A DNA stretch of 64,000 nt. It comes from Larimichthys crocea. Its lineage: Eukaryota > Chordata > Actinopteri > Sciaenidae. The position numbers and the translations under genes were made by a program. Shown in pieces: positions 36,760 to 49,729 of the stretch (positions are counted from its first letter, which is position 1; every line of letters begins with the position of its first letter). The stretch is from positions 16,654,368 to 16,718,367 of the forward strand of contig NC_040016.1 in the NCBI RefSeq assembly GCF_000972845.2, in the 5' to 3' direction. The notes under the pieces were generated by a model. That model was not told the origin of the DNA. It ran no database searches and was given only the letters and a program-made list of their open reading frames with translations.

Positions 36760-37645
36760 TTCAGAGGCAGTCCTGGCTACATTTACACCCTGGGCGAGCT
36801 ACCACCATCCCCAGATGTAGCTTACAAAATGCCATGTCAGTGTATATTAGAAGTTGTTTAAGTTAGCATATAGTGTACAGTAATAAAAAATTTCCACAGT
36901 CTGTGTGAATTTGCATTTGTTGTGTTGCAAACACAAACCAGACTAGGTTGCCTATGGGTGAAATTAGTTGCATGACATGATGTCAATTCAAATAGTTGCT
37001 AGTTCAGCAAAACTAAAAACCAAATACAGTCATCTTCTGTGGCTAATAGCAACATATTGGCAAGAGGCTAATTAACAGCCTATAGCTGCTGTCCCTGACG
37101 TTACTCACAGAAATCTGCATACCTTTATCTTTGGCCGTTTCTCCTCTTCTTCTTTTCTTCGTTTTCTAAACTGGGCACCTGATGCTTCTTTGTTTTTTTT
37201 ACTTTGGTCCATGATGAAGACTCGACATCATTAACCACTTTACCTTTGCCAACAATCAACCGGAGTCACATGAGGTCACGTAGATGACTGAACAGATTTT
37301 TTATTTTTTTCATTTTTCACATAACCCAATTAATTACATGTAGGTATATGGGCCTATGTTAATTAGGTTAGGAATGAAATATAATTTATTTGGAAGCAGC
37401 TTGTGTTGTGTGGCCTGCCGTCTGGGATCAGTCTATCCCTCGCCCCTCTCCCCGTGGCTCTTCTGACACACATACAACCTGTATGACTCTCAGCAGTAAG
37501 TTAACGTGACAATGAGGGCGCCTACTCCACTAACTTGACGTGGAAATGAGCGGTATAGAAAACTGGCAAGTTTTTTTTGTTTTTTTTTTCAGGGCACTCG
37601 TGGTCGCCCACATTGCCCATAGCAAAAAACGGACCTGGGGGCTTT
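36760..37645. repeat. possible larger degenerate transposon remnant
   Basis: The left end (AGGCAGTCCTGGCTACATTT, ACACCCTGGGCGAGCT) and right end (CAGGGCACTCGTGGTCGCCC, ACATTGCCCATAGC) resemble the ends of a fish DNA-transposon remnant. The interior holds TTTGGCCGTTTCTCCTCTTC. No reading frame is preserved. The assignment rests on resemblance only. Confidence 0.35.
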
Positions 37646-37802
37646 TATATGTTTGTCTACATCTCTACGTATGTGCTGGAACCTCTGTCTGCTTCTGCAA
37701 ACTTTGAGCATGCTGACCACTGTCTACTCTAAATAACACGATGACTATGCTTCATACAATTCCACTTCAAAAAACCCAAACTATCTCTCTTACTTTTCAT
37801 TT

Positions 37803-37955
37803 AGCGCTGTCGTCAGGTCAAATTTAAAATCTGTCTAATACTGATCTGAAACATTATACTGACTGAACATCAGCAAGTTAGTGTTGTCATTGCAAGCAAA
37901 CCACCGGAGTGTCTAAGCCCAGCCTCAGAGGGCTGCTCGCATGGCAAGTCTTTTG
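37803..37955 (+). repeat. interspersed repeat D, partial copy
   Basis: The copy has GCGCTGTCGTCAGGTCAAAT, CTGAACATCAGCAAGTTAG and CAGCCTCAGAGGGCTGCTCG in family order. Confidence 0.5.
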
Positions 37956-38379
37956 CTGTGTGTCAGTTCACGTACTTACACTTGCTATTCTGAGTACTCA
38001 GCTACAACTCAGCTGTAGCAAAATAAAGTCTACTGTGAGTATGGTGCACTCATAACAGTCAAAAAGTTGAGTGTGGAACGCAATATACAAATGTAAGTTG
38101 TACATATGTTTTTTGTTTACATTTTGGCAGTCAAATGCTAATGCACCGCATGGTTGCAATTCGGCGGAAAAGAAACGTTGCAATCATCTTTTCTGGCAAG
38201 AACACAATGGCTGTACTCGAATTGAGACAACACTAACCTGCCGAAATAAACACACTACGCCAGGAAGAACGCAGTGTACCACACAGGAGTGTACTAATGG
38301 AAGTATCCAGATTGAGACGCACGACTTGTATGTTGGAAAGGTTGAAAAATGACATGACATGCATCTTCACTTGCTTTTT

Positions 38380-41300
38380 TTTTGTTTTTGTGTCATCTTC
38401 TGAATCAATGGTTTAGATTGTGAAGCTTTACAACACACACCTGTGATTTTAGGCTCTAAAAATCAAAATAGACTTTGATTATTTAACGTTTAAAATAATT
38501 TAGTGATTAGAGGATTATCTTTATTGCAAAGGATTAGGATTGTAATTATCTCCCAAAGCTCCTACTTATGCTCTGCTTTTCAGAATTACTTGCAATATCA
38601 AAGGCAAGTGTGTCATCTGCTTTGTACACAAATTTCTCCACTGTTTTCTCCAACACAGTTGTTCCAGCCATCTTATTGCATAATGTTATACACCTCTATA
38701 ACAATAGGCATCTTATTTCAAGGCTTTATGGTATTTAATTTATGCAGACGTGTCTGCAGGACCATAATTCCCATCTGTGGAGTCTTTATAGAGCTGTTGG
38801 ACGATGTATATTTATGACTGTAGTCCCTTTATGATTTCTGTACTGTAAAGGAATAACAGCCTGGCAAGTAGAGGTGGAGCCCCCGGCCATTATTTACTGT
38901 GGTGTTGTACCTCAGAGACACGCAGCCATACTACGGGACAGGAGGCATGCAGGAATTAAATTACACCCGAAATTTAGTGATCCTTCAAAAGAATGGGCTC
39001 CCTTGTTGGATAGGTTTACCTATGTTTCGGCGATGGAGTTCCCCCTTTGGAAATGTCTGCAGGAATAAATGGCAAAAACAGTTTCGGAGGGAGCAAGTGA
39101 AAAATTCCAAATTAAGTGTCGAGGTGGTTTGTGGGTGCAGCATGTGGTTGACATGTTGGCTCCTGCGTTTTGGGCTCCAAAAGACCCAGCTGTAGGTTCT
39201 GCTAAAGAGGGAACGGCTGATGTCTAATTACCTGTTGAGATGTGGTTTGGATTGAAGCAGCTCTTGTGACAGTATGTCTTTCTTCTTGATGAGGAAATTA
39301 TAGCCTCCAGCCGAGCTCACATTCTCTTGATTTGCATCTTGAGGTCTTCACCTGCTGCCATGTTTCTCTCTAAGTTTGAATTATGCAGTTGAAGAAATCC
39401 CCCCTCATCAGAAATGAAGTGGGCTTATTTCTTCTGCTGCCTGGAGGAGGTGGAGGTTTTTTGAACTTCAAATTCACATATGAGAAATATTTTGATTGCG
39501 TTCGATAATAACACCCTGCAATATAAATGGATCACAAAAGCAGGCACCGCGCCTCCTGACTGAAAAGATAATCACGTTTCATCAACTGCACTGTGTTTCC
39601 AGAGCTGAGTTAGAGCAATATTTTGTGCCGGAGTGTGTTAAGTAGTAAACTAGTGATGTGAGATCAAACAGCATGCACGTCTGTGTGTTTTTGAGAGTGT
39701 GTAGGCAAAGAGGGCAGATACAGGGCAGGGAGGATTATCAGGCTGCCCTTGATAACACACAGGTGGCTGATCTTGTGGCTTAGGGTCTGACGCTGTCCCT
39801 CAATCCACTACTTCCTACAATGCACGCACACACAGCTACACAAACACAATTCCTGTCCGGGGAGTTGCAATATCATGGCAGAGCTCATGTTACTGTCCGG
39901 GTGCACAGCTCTGGGTTGTGGAGAGTTAGGAATGGGATGAAATAGATAGTCAATGTAATATTCTGCCAGTTCGTGCAGAGGTGAAGGGTTATTGATGGAG
40001 GCTTTGTTGTTTGAGGGATAGGACGGACCGCCTTAGGATTCCTGTTTGATTTAAAGTTTCACGGCCTATTGCCGGAGAAATGAATAACACCATTACCAGA
40101 GAAGAAGAGGAGAAGAAAAAAAGAATTTTATAGCACAAACAAAATAAGCAATCACTCTCTACAACTCTCTGCTGCACATTCTTAAGTGACGACAATTCAT
40201 CTTCAATTTCACACCAGAGTTTTCCTGCGTAAGACCCCCATAAAGTGCTCAAGTGAACTAAAACTCTCCATGGTTGCATTGCTGTTGGTTTTAATGGGGG
40301 GGGGGGCTGGAGAGAGGAAGGGTTGACATTTATGGATGAGGTTCTCCACCATCTCCACTATCAGATTTTAAGAGTTGTTACAAGCATGGAGCCCCTCTGC
40401 GTGCAGCGTTAAGGGCTTGAGCGCAGGGACTGAGGCTGACAGGATCTGGGGTGGCTGCACTGTATTCACGGAGGCTTTGTAAACTGTGGCTGTGATGTGC
40501 ACATCCATCACGGCCCGGCGGCATGCTGGGTTTCAGGATGGGGGTGCATTCGTTATACTGACACAGCCAGGGGGACAGGAGGAGGAAGGGGGAAGGAATG
40601 GAGGGAGGGAGGTCAGGATTAGGGGAGTGGGGCAGAGAGGGCTGGGGTCAAGATTAGGGTGTTGGGTTAGAGTGGATGATGTAGATGAGGTGGGTTATGG
40701 GGGTGGTTTAAGATAAGGAGATTTTTGTGGGGCTTTAGGGGGATAAGACTCCATGGTAGCAGTCTAGCCCCCTGAAGAAATCCCACTTGTTCTTTTAGAA
40801 GCCTTTGCATTATTACAAGAGGATTTGGTGGAACAAGGCTCTCTGTGGATGATGCAGGTGGCCACGTTTGAGGAATTAACAAAGCAACATACATGGGCAG
40901 ACTAAATGAGGAAAACACATCAGAACTTTAGGGAACATTGCAAACATTGCTTCAGAGGTGGATCCTATTAAGTCGAACGCCATTTAGCTGCATCTGTTCA
41001 CCATGCACATATATTTTTGGGTTCTATCCCTTTTGGTTCGGTCTTAACAGCTGTTTCTCTTTTTGTCTTTTCCAATGAGGTTGTATGCGTTTGGTTAACA
41101 TTATGTTGTCCTGGTTTTTGGAGGCTGCTGTATGATATCTGTTAAATTGTTTTGAAGGTTTCACTGTACCTGCATGTTGAAGACAGATGATTCATCCCCT
41201 TTGAAGCTCCCATGTCTCTGAAAGTGAAGTGTTGATTACCGAGCCACTTTTATATCTGATGAGTACTACAAAACTTTTAGAACTTTCAGCGGTGTGAAGT

Positions 41301-41600
41301 TTCTTTGTAGTTAAAGTTTGATCATACTTTTCCAGCCTGTCTGTGGCTTATTTGTTTTTACTGAAGAAATAAATCTTTAAAAAAAAATGGCTCACAGATA
41401 TATTCTTTTATCTAAAAAAGGTTGTACGGGTTCCTTTAAAACAGCTGGGAAATGTTATTTTTTTTACACAAATAGGACTAAATAGTGAATTTGTTTGATT
41501 TTTAGCCACAGATTTGGTGCTCTACTATGTATTTTTTGCAGCTGGACACTATTAGTTGAGTCAAGTTAGCAAACTACAGTGCCCATGTTCATCGGATCAT
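38380..41600. other. intergenic region with unique candidate regulatory stretches
   Basis: Positions 38820-39900 look non-repetitive, with a perfect octamer ATTTGCAT at 39330-39337. Positions 40290-40720 are G-rich. No coding exon was recognised. Confidence 0.4.
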
Positions 41601-41610
41601 GTCACAAACA

Positions 41611-42141
41611 AGCAGCAACCTCTGTGGCTGTGAAGTGAAGCCAATGCGGAAGTGCCAAAAACAATGCAATTCCTCAAACGGCCACTTGAGGCTGGCTCCA
41701 GAACATGTCAATCTCCATAAGCCCCCATGTTAAAATGTCCAACTTCTCAACAGAAATAAACATGTTTACAGCCTGGTACAAAAAAAACAGTTTTGGTCTC
41801 TAGAGCTGATTTCCCCGTTCATGACAACTGTACTGAATCTGAATTTCTATTTAACTCACCTCTTCAAATTATGTTAATGATTAAAGTTATGCATAATTTA
41901 CAGCAGTGACAGTGAGTAAGTGACAGGTGGCTGCCATTACAGGTGGCTTGTTTGAGCACCCAGGTGTCAACCAGCCTGCCTCAGGTTCACCGATGATCCA
42001 CGTCATCGTTTTAGATTAGCCGGGAGGTGGCAGTTGCAGGACTGCCAAGACGGCAGTGGCCAAAGCGGCATAATTTGAGCTGTTCAAAAACCTATGTCCG
42101 ATGCTACGGATACGATGTCCATTCTTTATACTATCAGTAGT
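41611..42141 (-). repeat. interspersed repeat A, longest copy (inverted)
   Basis: This full-length 530-bp inverted copy runs from AGCAGCAACCTCTGTGGCTG to GATGTCCATTCTTTATACTA. It retains the middle blocks TTATGCATAATTTACAGCAG and GGTGGCTTGTTTGAGCACCC and is the best of the five copies for building a consensus. Confidence 0.7.
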
Positions 42142-43491
42142 CACTAAGCATAGTGGTTTGGCTCCTTGATGGAATAAAATCTGACTTTGGCTGCACAGGG
42201 AATACTTGCTAGTAAGATCAATTTATTGTTGGTTTTGGTCTTTAGTAAGGAAATAAACAATATCCTTAAAGTCTTTCTACTATAGATTGTTTTGTGTACA
42301 CATTGTATCCACTGAGAAACATTTAATTCCTTGCATGACAAAATGTTTTGTCATACCTTCCTGTGGGAAGCAGAAATGCAAACAATCAATATAACTCAAT
42401 AAAACACAGGCACACTCCAGTGAGACAACTTTCCACTGCTCCATTTCCTGTCCGACTCGCGCTTGAATCAAACCCTCTGTGACCTTTTCACCCTAAACTA
42501 GGACTACGACAGGACATTGTGATTGGAAAGAGATGTTCACATTTTTCATGTCATCTAGTGAACACCACAGACAAGATTTTATTCACCTCCACTGTGTCAT
42601 GGTGGTTTTTCCTCAAGAAAAACACATGAGTCTGATTTTTCATGTGTAGACAACAATGGAAAAATGACTGTTTTGTGTGGCTGCTTCCCTCCACCACCCT
42701 GTAATCTGGGATAACCAGGGTGTCTGGTGTTGGGGGTGGGAGGGGGTCAGGGGTGGACAGGGAGGAGTGATGCTGACAAGTAACATCAAAGGAAAGAGGG
42801 GGGAGGAGAGAGGGGACACAAAGATTAGATTTGATGGAAGAGAATGAGAGAAAGTATAGGTCAGGAGTCGTGCTACATGGAAAGCATGACAAGAAAACAA
42901 CAGGTCTGAGCTAATTATCTTGTTTTCAGACCTTATCACACTCTGGCATGTAGACATTACTGTCTGCACGATGGGAATCTTCTGCGTGAACACAAAGCGT
43001 TGCCGCATTTGGGATAAATACAGATAAATCTCTTCCAAACACAATACTGAAACTTAACAGTGACCCAGGTTGATATGGAGGCTCTTATAATCCTTGGAGA
43101 GGATTGTTTTATCACAAATTCCATTTGAGAGCCAGTGGGTAGTCCAGAGTGTCAGTCACACAGACAGTCAGGCTTTTTCTCCCGCAGCCAAACCCTCCAA
43201 TCACACATAATGATTTCCATTTGCTAGCTGCAGGCAAAGGGAGCGTTTTTGTCTATCTTAACACAAATCATTTCCCTAGACTAAACCCAAAAATAACCTA
43301 AGTCCTCAATTCAATGATAACTGCTTTGAAACTTTCTTGTTTTTTGGCTCTAAACCAATAAACACGATGTTTGTGGCTAAGTTACATCTACAGAAGTATA
43401 ATAATATGCAGTTGTTTTTTAAGCAAGGATTTTTTTCACCCCAAATAAGATTAGGAAATACATGCAACCTCCTAATTTCTTCAGCCACTGA

Positions 43492-43890
43492 CGAAAGATC
43501 AGAGAGGAGGAAAAGAGGCGAGTAGAGAAAGAAATAGAGAGGTAGAAAAAAGAAGACGAAATAGGGAAGATGGAGTGGAAGAGAAGATTTGCATCAAGAG
43601 GAGAGAAAGGAAGAGGAGAAAGAGGAAGAATGTGAAGGAGAGGTGAGAAGAGGAAAGGAAACAAGATGAGAGAAGAGGAGGAAGAGGAAGAAAGAAAAGG
43701 ATAAAGGAGAAGAGAAAAGAGGGGAGGAGAGGAGGAAGAAGAAGAAAGGAAAGTGAAAGGAGAGGGAAGAGGAGAGGAGGAGGAGGATGAAGAAAGAAAT
43801 TAAGCATAGGAAGAAGAGGAAAGGAAGAGAGAAAAGAGGAAGAGTAGAGGAGAGTTAAAGAGGAGGCAGAGGAGGAGCAGAGGACTGCTG
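43492..43890. repeat. 400-bp purine-rich (GGA/GAA) tract
   Basis: The plus strand is almost entirely A and G, with only scattered T or C. It is low complexity, with many mirror-like GAAGAGGAAGAG blocks, and could form triplex DNA. The long proline/leucine/serine-type frames on the other strand are products of this composition and not genes. Confidence 0.9.
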
Positions 43891-46189
43891 GGTATAAATC
43901 ACACTGAGATGTTTCTGTTTCACACCCCACTGCAGCTGAAACCAAACGTCCGCAGTCGAACATCTGTTGTGTTTGGCCGTTGCAGCAGTCTCACCGCTCC
44001 CCTCCTCTCCTCCTCAGCCGACCTCTCTGACAAAACCATTTGATTCTCCCTCCCACGAAAAGTTTTATCCATGCCTTGCAAATGCTGGATCCTTGACCTG
44101 GGAGGAGGATGAAGAGCAGGAAGAGGAGGCCTCGAGGAGAGGAGGCCTCATCCAAAGAGAGGAAGAGGAGGTTACAAATATACGAGCTTCTCTGTGAGAA
44201 GTGGCTGGCCTGCGGAAACGAGATCATTGGATCGTTGCATATTTCTCCAAACACAACAGCGTCTGGCTGTAATATGTGGTTATTATGGATCATAGCTTTG
44301 CTGATTCAGTGATGATCTCATGCTCCTCTGGCAGTAGATTATCTTCCAGCCGTCCTCAACAGCATCTCAGATTCTTGTTTTTCTGGACACACGGAGCACA
44401 GAAAAACTGTCCAGTGAAAACATCTTTGAAAGTGCGTAAATAAGGGGTTTACGAAAATTCTTCTCCTTGTGGAAAATTAAATGAATGTGGCCATAACTGT
44501 GTTAATAACTGACATATCTGACCTGCCACAAGAATTCAAAAATTTCTGCTACACGACAAGTTTTAAAGATCCTTATTGGATTCCTGTGGAGATTTTCTGC
44601 AGAAAGAATAAAAACTAATTTAAAAAAAATCAATAAGCACAAATAAAAAGAATAAAAACCTGACAACAAGTAGTCAAAGTATCAGAAAAGCCTTTATAAA
44701 ATTATTAATGAATAGTAAATTTGCCCGTTTGTAGTATCAGTTCATCCACCTAACATATGTAATAATTTTGGTTGGTTGTTCAAACACTCTTGTCCAGGTC
44801 AGGTAGCCTCCTGTCCTCCTGTCTCCAGAACCTTACATATCAGCTTCACAGTCACTATCTGTCTCCCCCCTGCCCCCTGCTCCTGCAGTCCTGTCAGGCA
44901 TGTGGTCCAATAATAGCCTGACCAGGTAGCTCAGCCATGTGGAATTTGACATTGTGTCTCGGGGCATGTTGGGCCCCCCGTGGGAGAGTGTGAGTGGACG
45001 GGAGACAGCCAGTGTCAGGGTTTTCCAGAGTGAGATGCATAGTCTTAGATTAGTTTTAAGATATATGTTTCAACATTTCAATAATTATATGTAGCCTCAT
45101 TCACAACAAATCTCAAAAGATTAGTGGCATGAACATAAAGTTATCTTTAACCAAATCCCCCGAGTACAATCATATATTGTTCTTAATACAAAAGACAACA
45201 AAATGCTAACAGATGAAATACTTGTTTGCTGGAAAATACTTTATTGCCTTTATCTCTTGAGGAGATTTGTTGATAAAAATAGAAAGTTAAGTAAAGTTAA
45301 TTATAGTCAACCAACCCAGTAAAAATATTTCAACAATTTTAACACTTGAGTTCTTGAAGCTGTAATAGTTACATTTTCTACATTTTGGGAGATTTTCTGG
45401 CCAGTCTATCACACTTTGCACAATGGGGTCTATTGAACGTATCTGTCTTGCCCTTGTTTCCCAATTTTAGACTTTTAATAACATGTTTTGACTGTGATTT
45501 TTGTGATTTTGTGCCTGTAAAGTACTTTTAGTTTGCCCTTTAGGTTTAAAACAGCCTTTACAGTTTGCACCTTGCCTAAATACATAATTGTTTTTATAGT
45601 AATAGTATTAAGAAGAGAGTTGAAATATTGTCTTTTCATAACAATGTTTATGCATTAGTTGCAGCTTATTATTCGTATTTTCAATGTGCTTATGCTGGGG
45701 TAATTTGGGGCACTCAGTGTAAACATCTTTTAACGTCAATGAAGAGCTGGAACAAGTCAATGCACAACTTGAAGGTATTTAAAGGGAAGTGGATGGGTTT
45801 GACTGATTATATGAAGAACTGTATGCATATCATCTTTCTTTACCATCTCAAACACAGTCGCATCCATAATCAGATCTTTCTTTGTTTATCCCTCACAGCT
45901 GAACCTTTCCTTTCTAATAATCTCTGTATAATGACACACACATATATACCTTCTATCTAAGCAGTGGACCTACACCCAGATAAGCAGATAGTGCACATAC
46001 TGTACATACATAAAGCACGGACATTACACTCTACATACTTCAGCCTCCTACACTTCTCCTCATTCGCCCTCCCATCTCTCTTCCTCTCTCCCCCAGGACC
46101 GGTGGCTGCAGAGGTGGGGGCAGAGTGATTCATGAGCAGGGTGGAAGGAATGCGTCTGAGCACCACATGTCTTTTCAGTTACATGCTTT

Positions 46190-46220
<31 letters not shown>
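46190..46220. repeat. (CA)n microsatellite
   Basis: About 15 CA units. Confidence 0.95.
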
Positions 46221-46222
<2 letters not shown>

Positions 46223-48514
46223 CATTGGCGACAGGTGCGTTGATGCAGGAGAGTACGTGGCACTGAAGGAGACCCTTGTTATCATTGGCACCAGCCTCTC
46301 AGCTGTGCCCTGTCGCACCACTGGAGGTTGTGTGGTCACAGGCTGATATATGGCCTGCTGTATAGGAACAGACATGCTATCACATTCAGTGATTATAAAG
46401 TAACAGTGCTGCAGCGAGCTTAGACAAACTCTGTATCCTGTCAAAAGTGTCAAGCTGACCCCAATATGTCACCATATTTAGACTATTCGAGCTATTAATC
46501 GTCATAGACAGTGTGTTTGACATTCTTAAAGAGTCAGTTCATCATGATATCTAGACACATAGATAGTTTTTGTCATTTTGACCAGGATGTGCATAATCTC
46601 AGCTATCAAGGGACACTGTTTCTGCACTGTTTTTATTGCTGTTAGCACCACAAAACACGCAACCTGTTCACGGCAAGCTCTGGGGATTCTCCAAAATAAC
46701 AAAGTCAGTGTTTCTAGAAAGAGATGTTGCTGTTGAATTAGTAAATTCTTGATTAATTGAATTAATTTACTGTTGTACCTGATAGGGTAGCAGCAAAAAT
46801 CTCAGAGTTAAAAAAAATACAAAACCTGAGATTTAAAGTGTGTTACTGACCTTGGGAACAGCAACTGACAAAACAATCTCACCACAGCATTCATTTAGTG
46901 GCTTTTTCTGCAGCTTTCAATCATTTTGCAGGATCTTACTCAGCAAATGGAGTCAGCAGGTTTAAACCAACATGGATAAAAAGTCTGTCAAGTGCTTAAA
47001 AGAAAAGGAAATCTGGACATCTGCTGAGAAAGATCATGTGATGCAATCAAAAGCTCCAGAATATGTAGTTCTGCATGGCCACACACAACTAGACACAAGT
47101 GAAAATATTCTTTCTTGTAATTTTAGAGCCGACCCATTAAGCTCGAAGACATCACGAAGATTTGATACTTTGTAAATATTAATATTTTACTCATAGAGTT
47201 GACAGCTGTGACCTCATTTGGTAATAACAGAAACATATTACTGTCGTTGGGAAGAAAAAAACTGTGTAGCTCCAAAATGTCTGCAGGGAAAAAAGTGTTT
47301 TTTGCTTCATATCTACACATTTTATGTTTAAAGAAATCTAATTGGTTATGAAAAGGTTTAATAAACCCGGGAGTTCAAGAATTTTGGCAATCATTAAGCA
47401 CCAGCTTCAACTGAAAAGAAACTAAACAATAAGAAATCATCAAAATGAGGCCATGAGGGGGTTAGACACTTCTGTCAGCGATGATATGAACCCAGTTCTG
47501 CTGACAAGTACCTAAACTATACATCAACATATGTGTGTGTATATTTCTCTGTCCGTCTTTCGTTCGTTGCTCTCCAGGGAGCTGAAGGTTTAACGGGTGG
47601 GAATGAGGAGAGGACAGCGACTGGCAAATGAGCCAATTTGTCAGAGACTCTGCGTCCTCTGAGAGCAGCTGTGTTAATAGACACATAAAAATGTTCAGAC
47701 TTTAATTAATATCACCTGGAGACATATGAAGATAGTTTACATTCTGGTTCTGTGTGTGTAACACGTGAAAATAGGTCGGGTTGGAGCTTATTAGGACCTC
47801 TGTCCACCTCTGCTAATAGTTTCAGTTGTCGTGTACAGTGTGTGTGTGCGTGCTAGAAGGGTTGTGTGTGTACCCTCAAAGAGGCCCTGAAGACCTCTGT
47901 ATCTGTGCCAGCATGAGTGTGTTTTTGTGTTTGGTCTCAGCACGTGCAAACATTTATGTGTAACCAGAGGAATGCAGCTGTGCCTCATTCGGAGGTCTGC
48001 CTTTCTGTCCATGTCAGAATGGTGTGTGTGTGTTTGTGTGTTTGTGATTTGATGGTTTTCAATGAGGATGGGTCTCAACTAACCTGACTGTGCCAGATGG
48101 TTTGTTACACAGATGGTTTTGTTTGTTAGGGTGCGATACATTGTATTGGTATTGGAAGAAAAAAACAACCTCTCACACGGAGGAGCGCAATGAAACGGTC
48201 ATTTAAGTTGGAAACTCCAAGTTGGCAAGACCCATCTAGCTTGAATTTGCCAACATAAACACACCTGACATCACAGTAAAATGGCAAACAGTACAACAGT
48301 GAACAGTGAACAGAATGGTTTTAATTAATTTTTTTTACGATATGTAGTGTTTGTGTTGTAAAACGTGTTGTAATGGCCATTTCATTACCATTGTAATTTA
48401 GTTGATTTGTGTCTGAATGTCTTTGCAAGCATGTAGTACAAGCTTACGCCTACTCCTCTCGGTTCGCTGCAGGTGTCCATGTTTTCCCGAGCTTATGCAT
48501 TTATATTAGAGGTC

Positions 48515-49022
48515 GGAAAATCTACTTTTGGAAACTATAGGAACCACAAGGAACCCAGCGTCCTGAGAGCGCAGTGTTCTAGAGACGTAGTAAGGTACTA
48601 TGAGCTCTCTTAGATATGATGGTGCCTGACCATGAAGAGCTTTGTAAGTAAGGAGAAGAATTTTAAATTCTATTATAGATTTAATAGGTAGCCAATGCAA
48701 GGAAGCCAAAATGGGAGAGATGTGATCTCTGATCTTGGTTCCTGTCAGAACACGTGCAGCAGCATTCTGAATGAACTGCAAAGTCCTAAGAGACTTATTG
48801 GAGCAGCCTGATAACAAAGAGTTACAATAGTCCAGCCAAGAAGTAACAAATGCGTGGACTAGTTTTTCTGCATCCGCTTGAGAGACAATGCGTCTGATTT
48901 TAGCGATGTTAGGTAAGTGGAAGAATGCAGTCCTCGAAATTTGGTTTATGTGGACGTTAAAGGACAAATCCTGATCAAAGACAACTCCAAGATTCTTTAC
49001 GGTGGAGATCACAATATCGAAT
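48515..49022 (-). pseudogene. LINE reverse-transcriptase C-terminal fragment
   Basis: An open frame of about 168 codons encodes motifs common in fish non-LTR retrotransposons: VKNLGVVFDQDLSF, LDYCNSLLSG, TLQFIQNAAARVLTGTKI, ILASLHWLPIKSIIEFKILL, LTYKALHGQAPSYL and SRTLRSQDAG. This is the region after the catalytic palm, as in jockey/L2-like elements. It is cut on both sides: the 5' side runs into a (CA)n/(TATC)n tract and the 3' side stops abruptly after KSRF, short of the usual conserved block. It is a dead internal fragment lying alone in intergenic DNA. Confidence 0.85.
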
Positions 49023-49096
49023 CACACACACACACACACACACACACATATCTATCTATATCTATATCTATATCTATATATAGACATATATATATA
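49023..49096. repeat. compound (CA)n-(ATCTAT)n-(TA)n microsatellite
   Basis: It lies exactly at the 5' border of the LINE fragment and may mark where the element was broken. Confidence 0.9.
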
Positions 49097-49594
49097 CTGT
49101 ATATCACACACCTAATGTTAAACCATGCCTGTAGCTCATGCTGTAGCTGTCAGCAGTTCCTCATTGGATGCTGACTGGTCTGAAAAACTGTGGTTCGGAC
49201 ACAAGCTGGATTCTCTTGTGCTTGGAGTACAGCTGCTTTGCCAGTTTATGTTCCACTGAACCACGAGTTTCCTTAAAACGTCTCTGTGGGCTATACAACA
49301 TAATTTGAGTGATATATAAAAATAACAGACTAGGTGGAGGTGAGTTTGTTATTTTCTATATCAGAACACTGCAACATGTATTACATGTATTATTGCAGGT
49401 ATGCTCAGAGCACTAGCGCTTTAAATGTTCATCAGTTTTGTTTGTTCATAAACTGAAGTCGGGTCCATTTCACTAGTGACAGTTAACATTTAATGTAGAT
49501 AAAGTTATGATTACGTCCAATGTCATAATTTTCCTTCTGCACTGATTTAGAGAGACACTACGGCATAGTTTGCAGTTTATGTGTTGTGAAAATG

Positions 49595-49725
49595 TCTGTT
49601 GTGTGTATTTAGCAAATGTAAGCACGCTAACACACAAATATTGAACACAGTAAACATGCATGCTAAACATCCTATGAGCATGTTTACATTAGTATTTAGC
49701 TCAAAGAACCGCTGTGCGTAACAAA
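49595..49725 (+). repeat. interspersed repeat D, right-part copy
   Basis: The copy has GCAAATGTAAGCACGCTAAC, GTAAACATGCATGCTAAAC and TTTAGCTCAAAGAACCGCTG, matching the right part of the family. Confidence 0.55.
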
Positions 49726-49729
49726 AAAT

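Larger units (their letters stand above)
42150..48500. other. intergenic region, no gene seen
   Basis: Contains the purine tract and one CA repeat. The 110-codon frame at 45628-45960 resembles nothing known to me and is AT-rich. No exon was recognised. Confidence 0.5.

Noticed and set aside
43499..43963. 154-codon minus-strand frame rich in Leu, Ser, Phe and Pro
   Set aside because: It is the translation of the purine tract's pyrimidine strand and not a protein.
45628..45960. 110-codon plus-strand open frame
   Set aside because: No recognisable domain, no splice or promoter context, AT-rich intergenic DNA.
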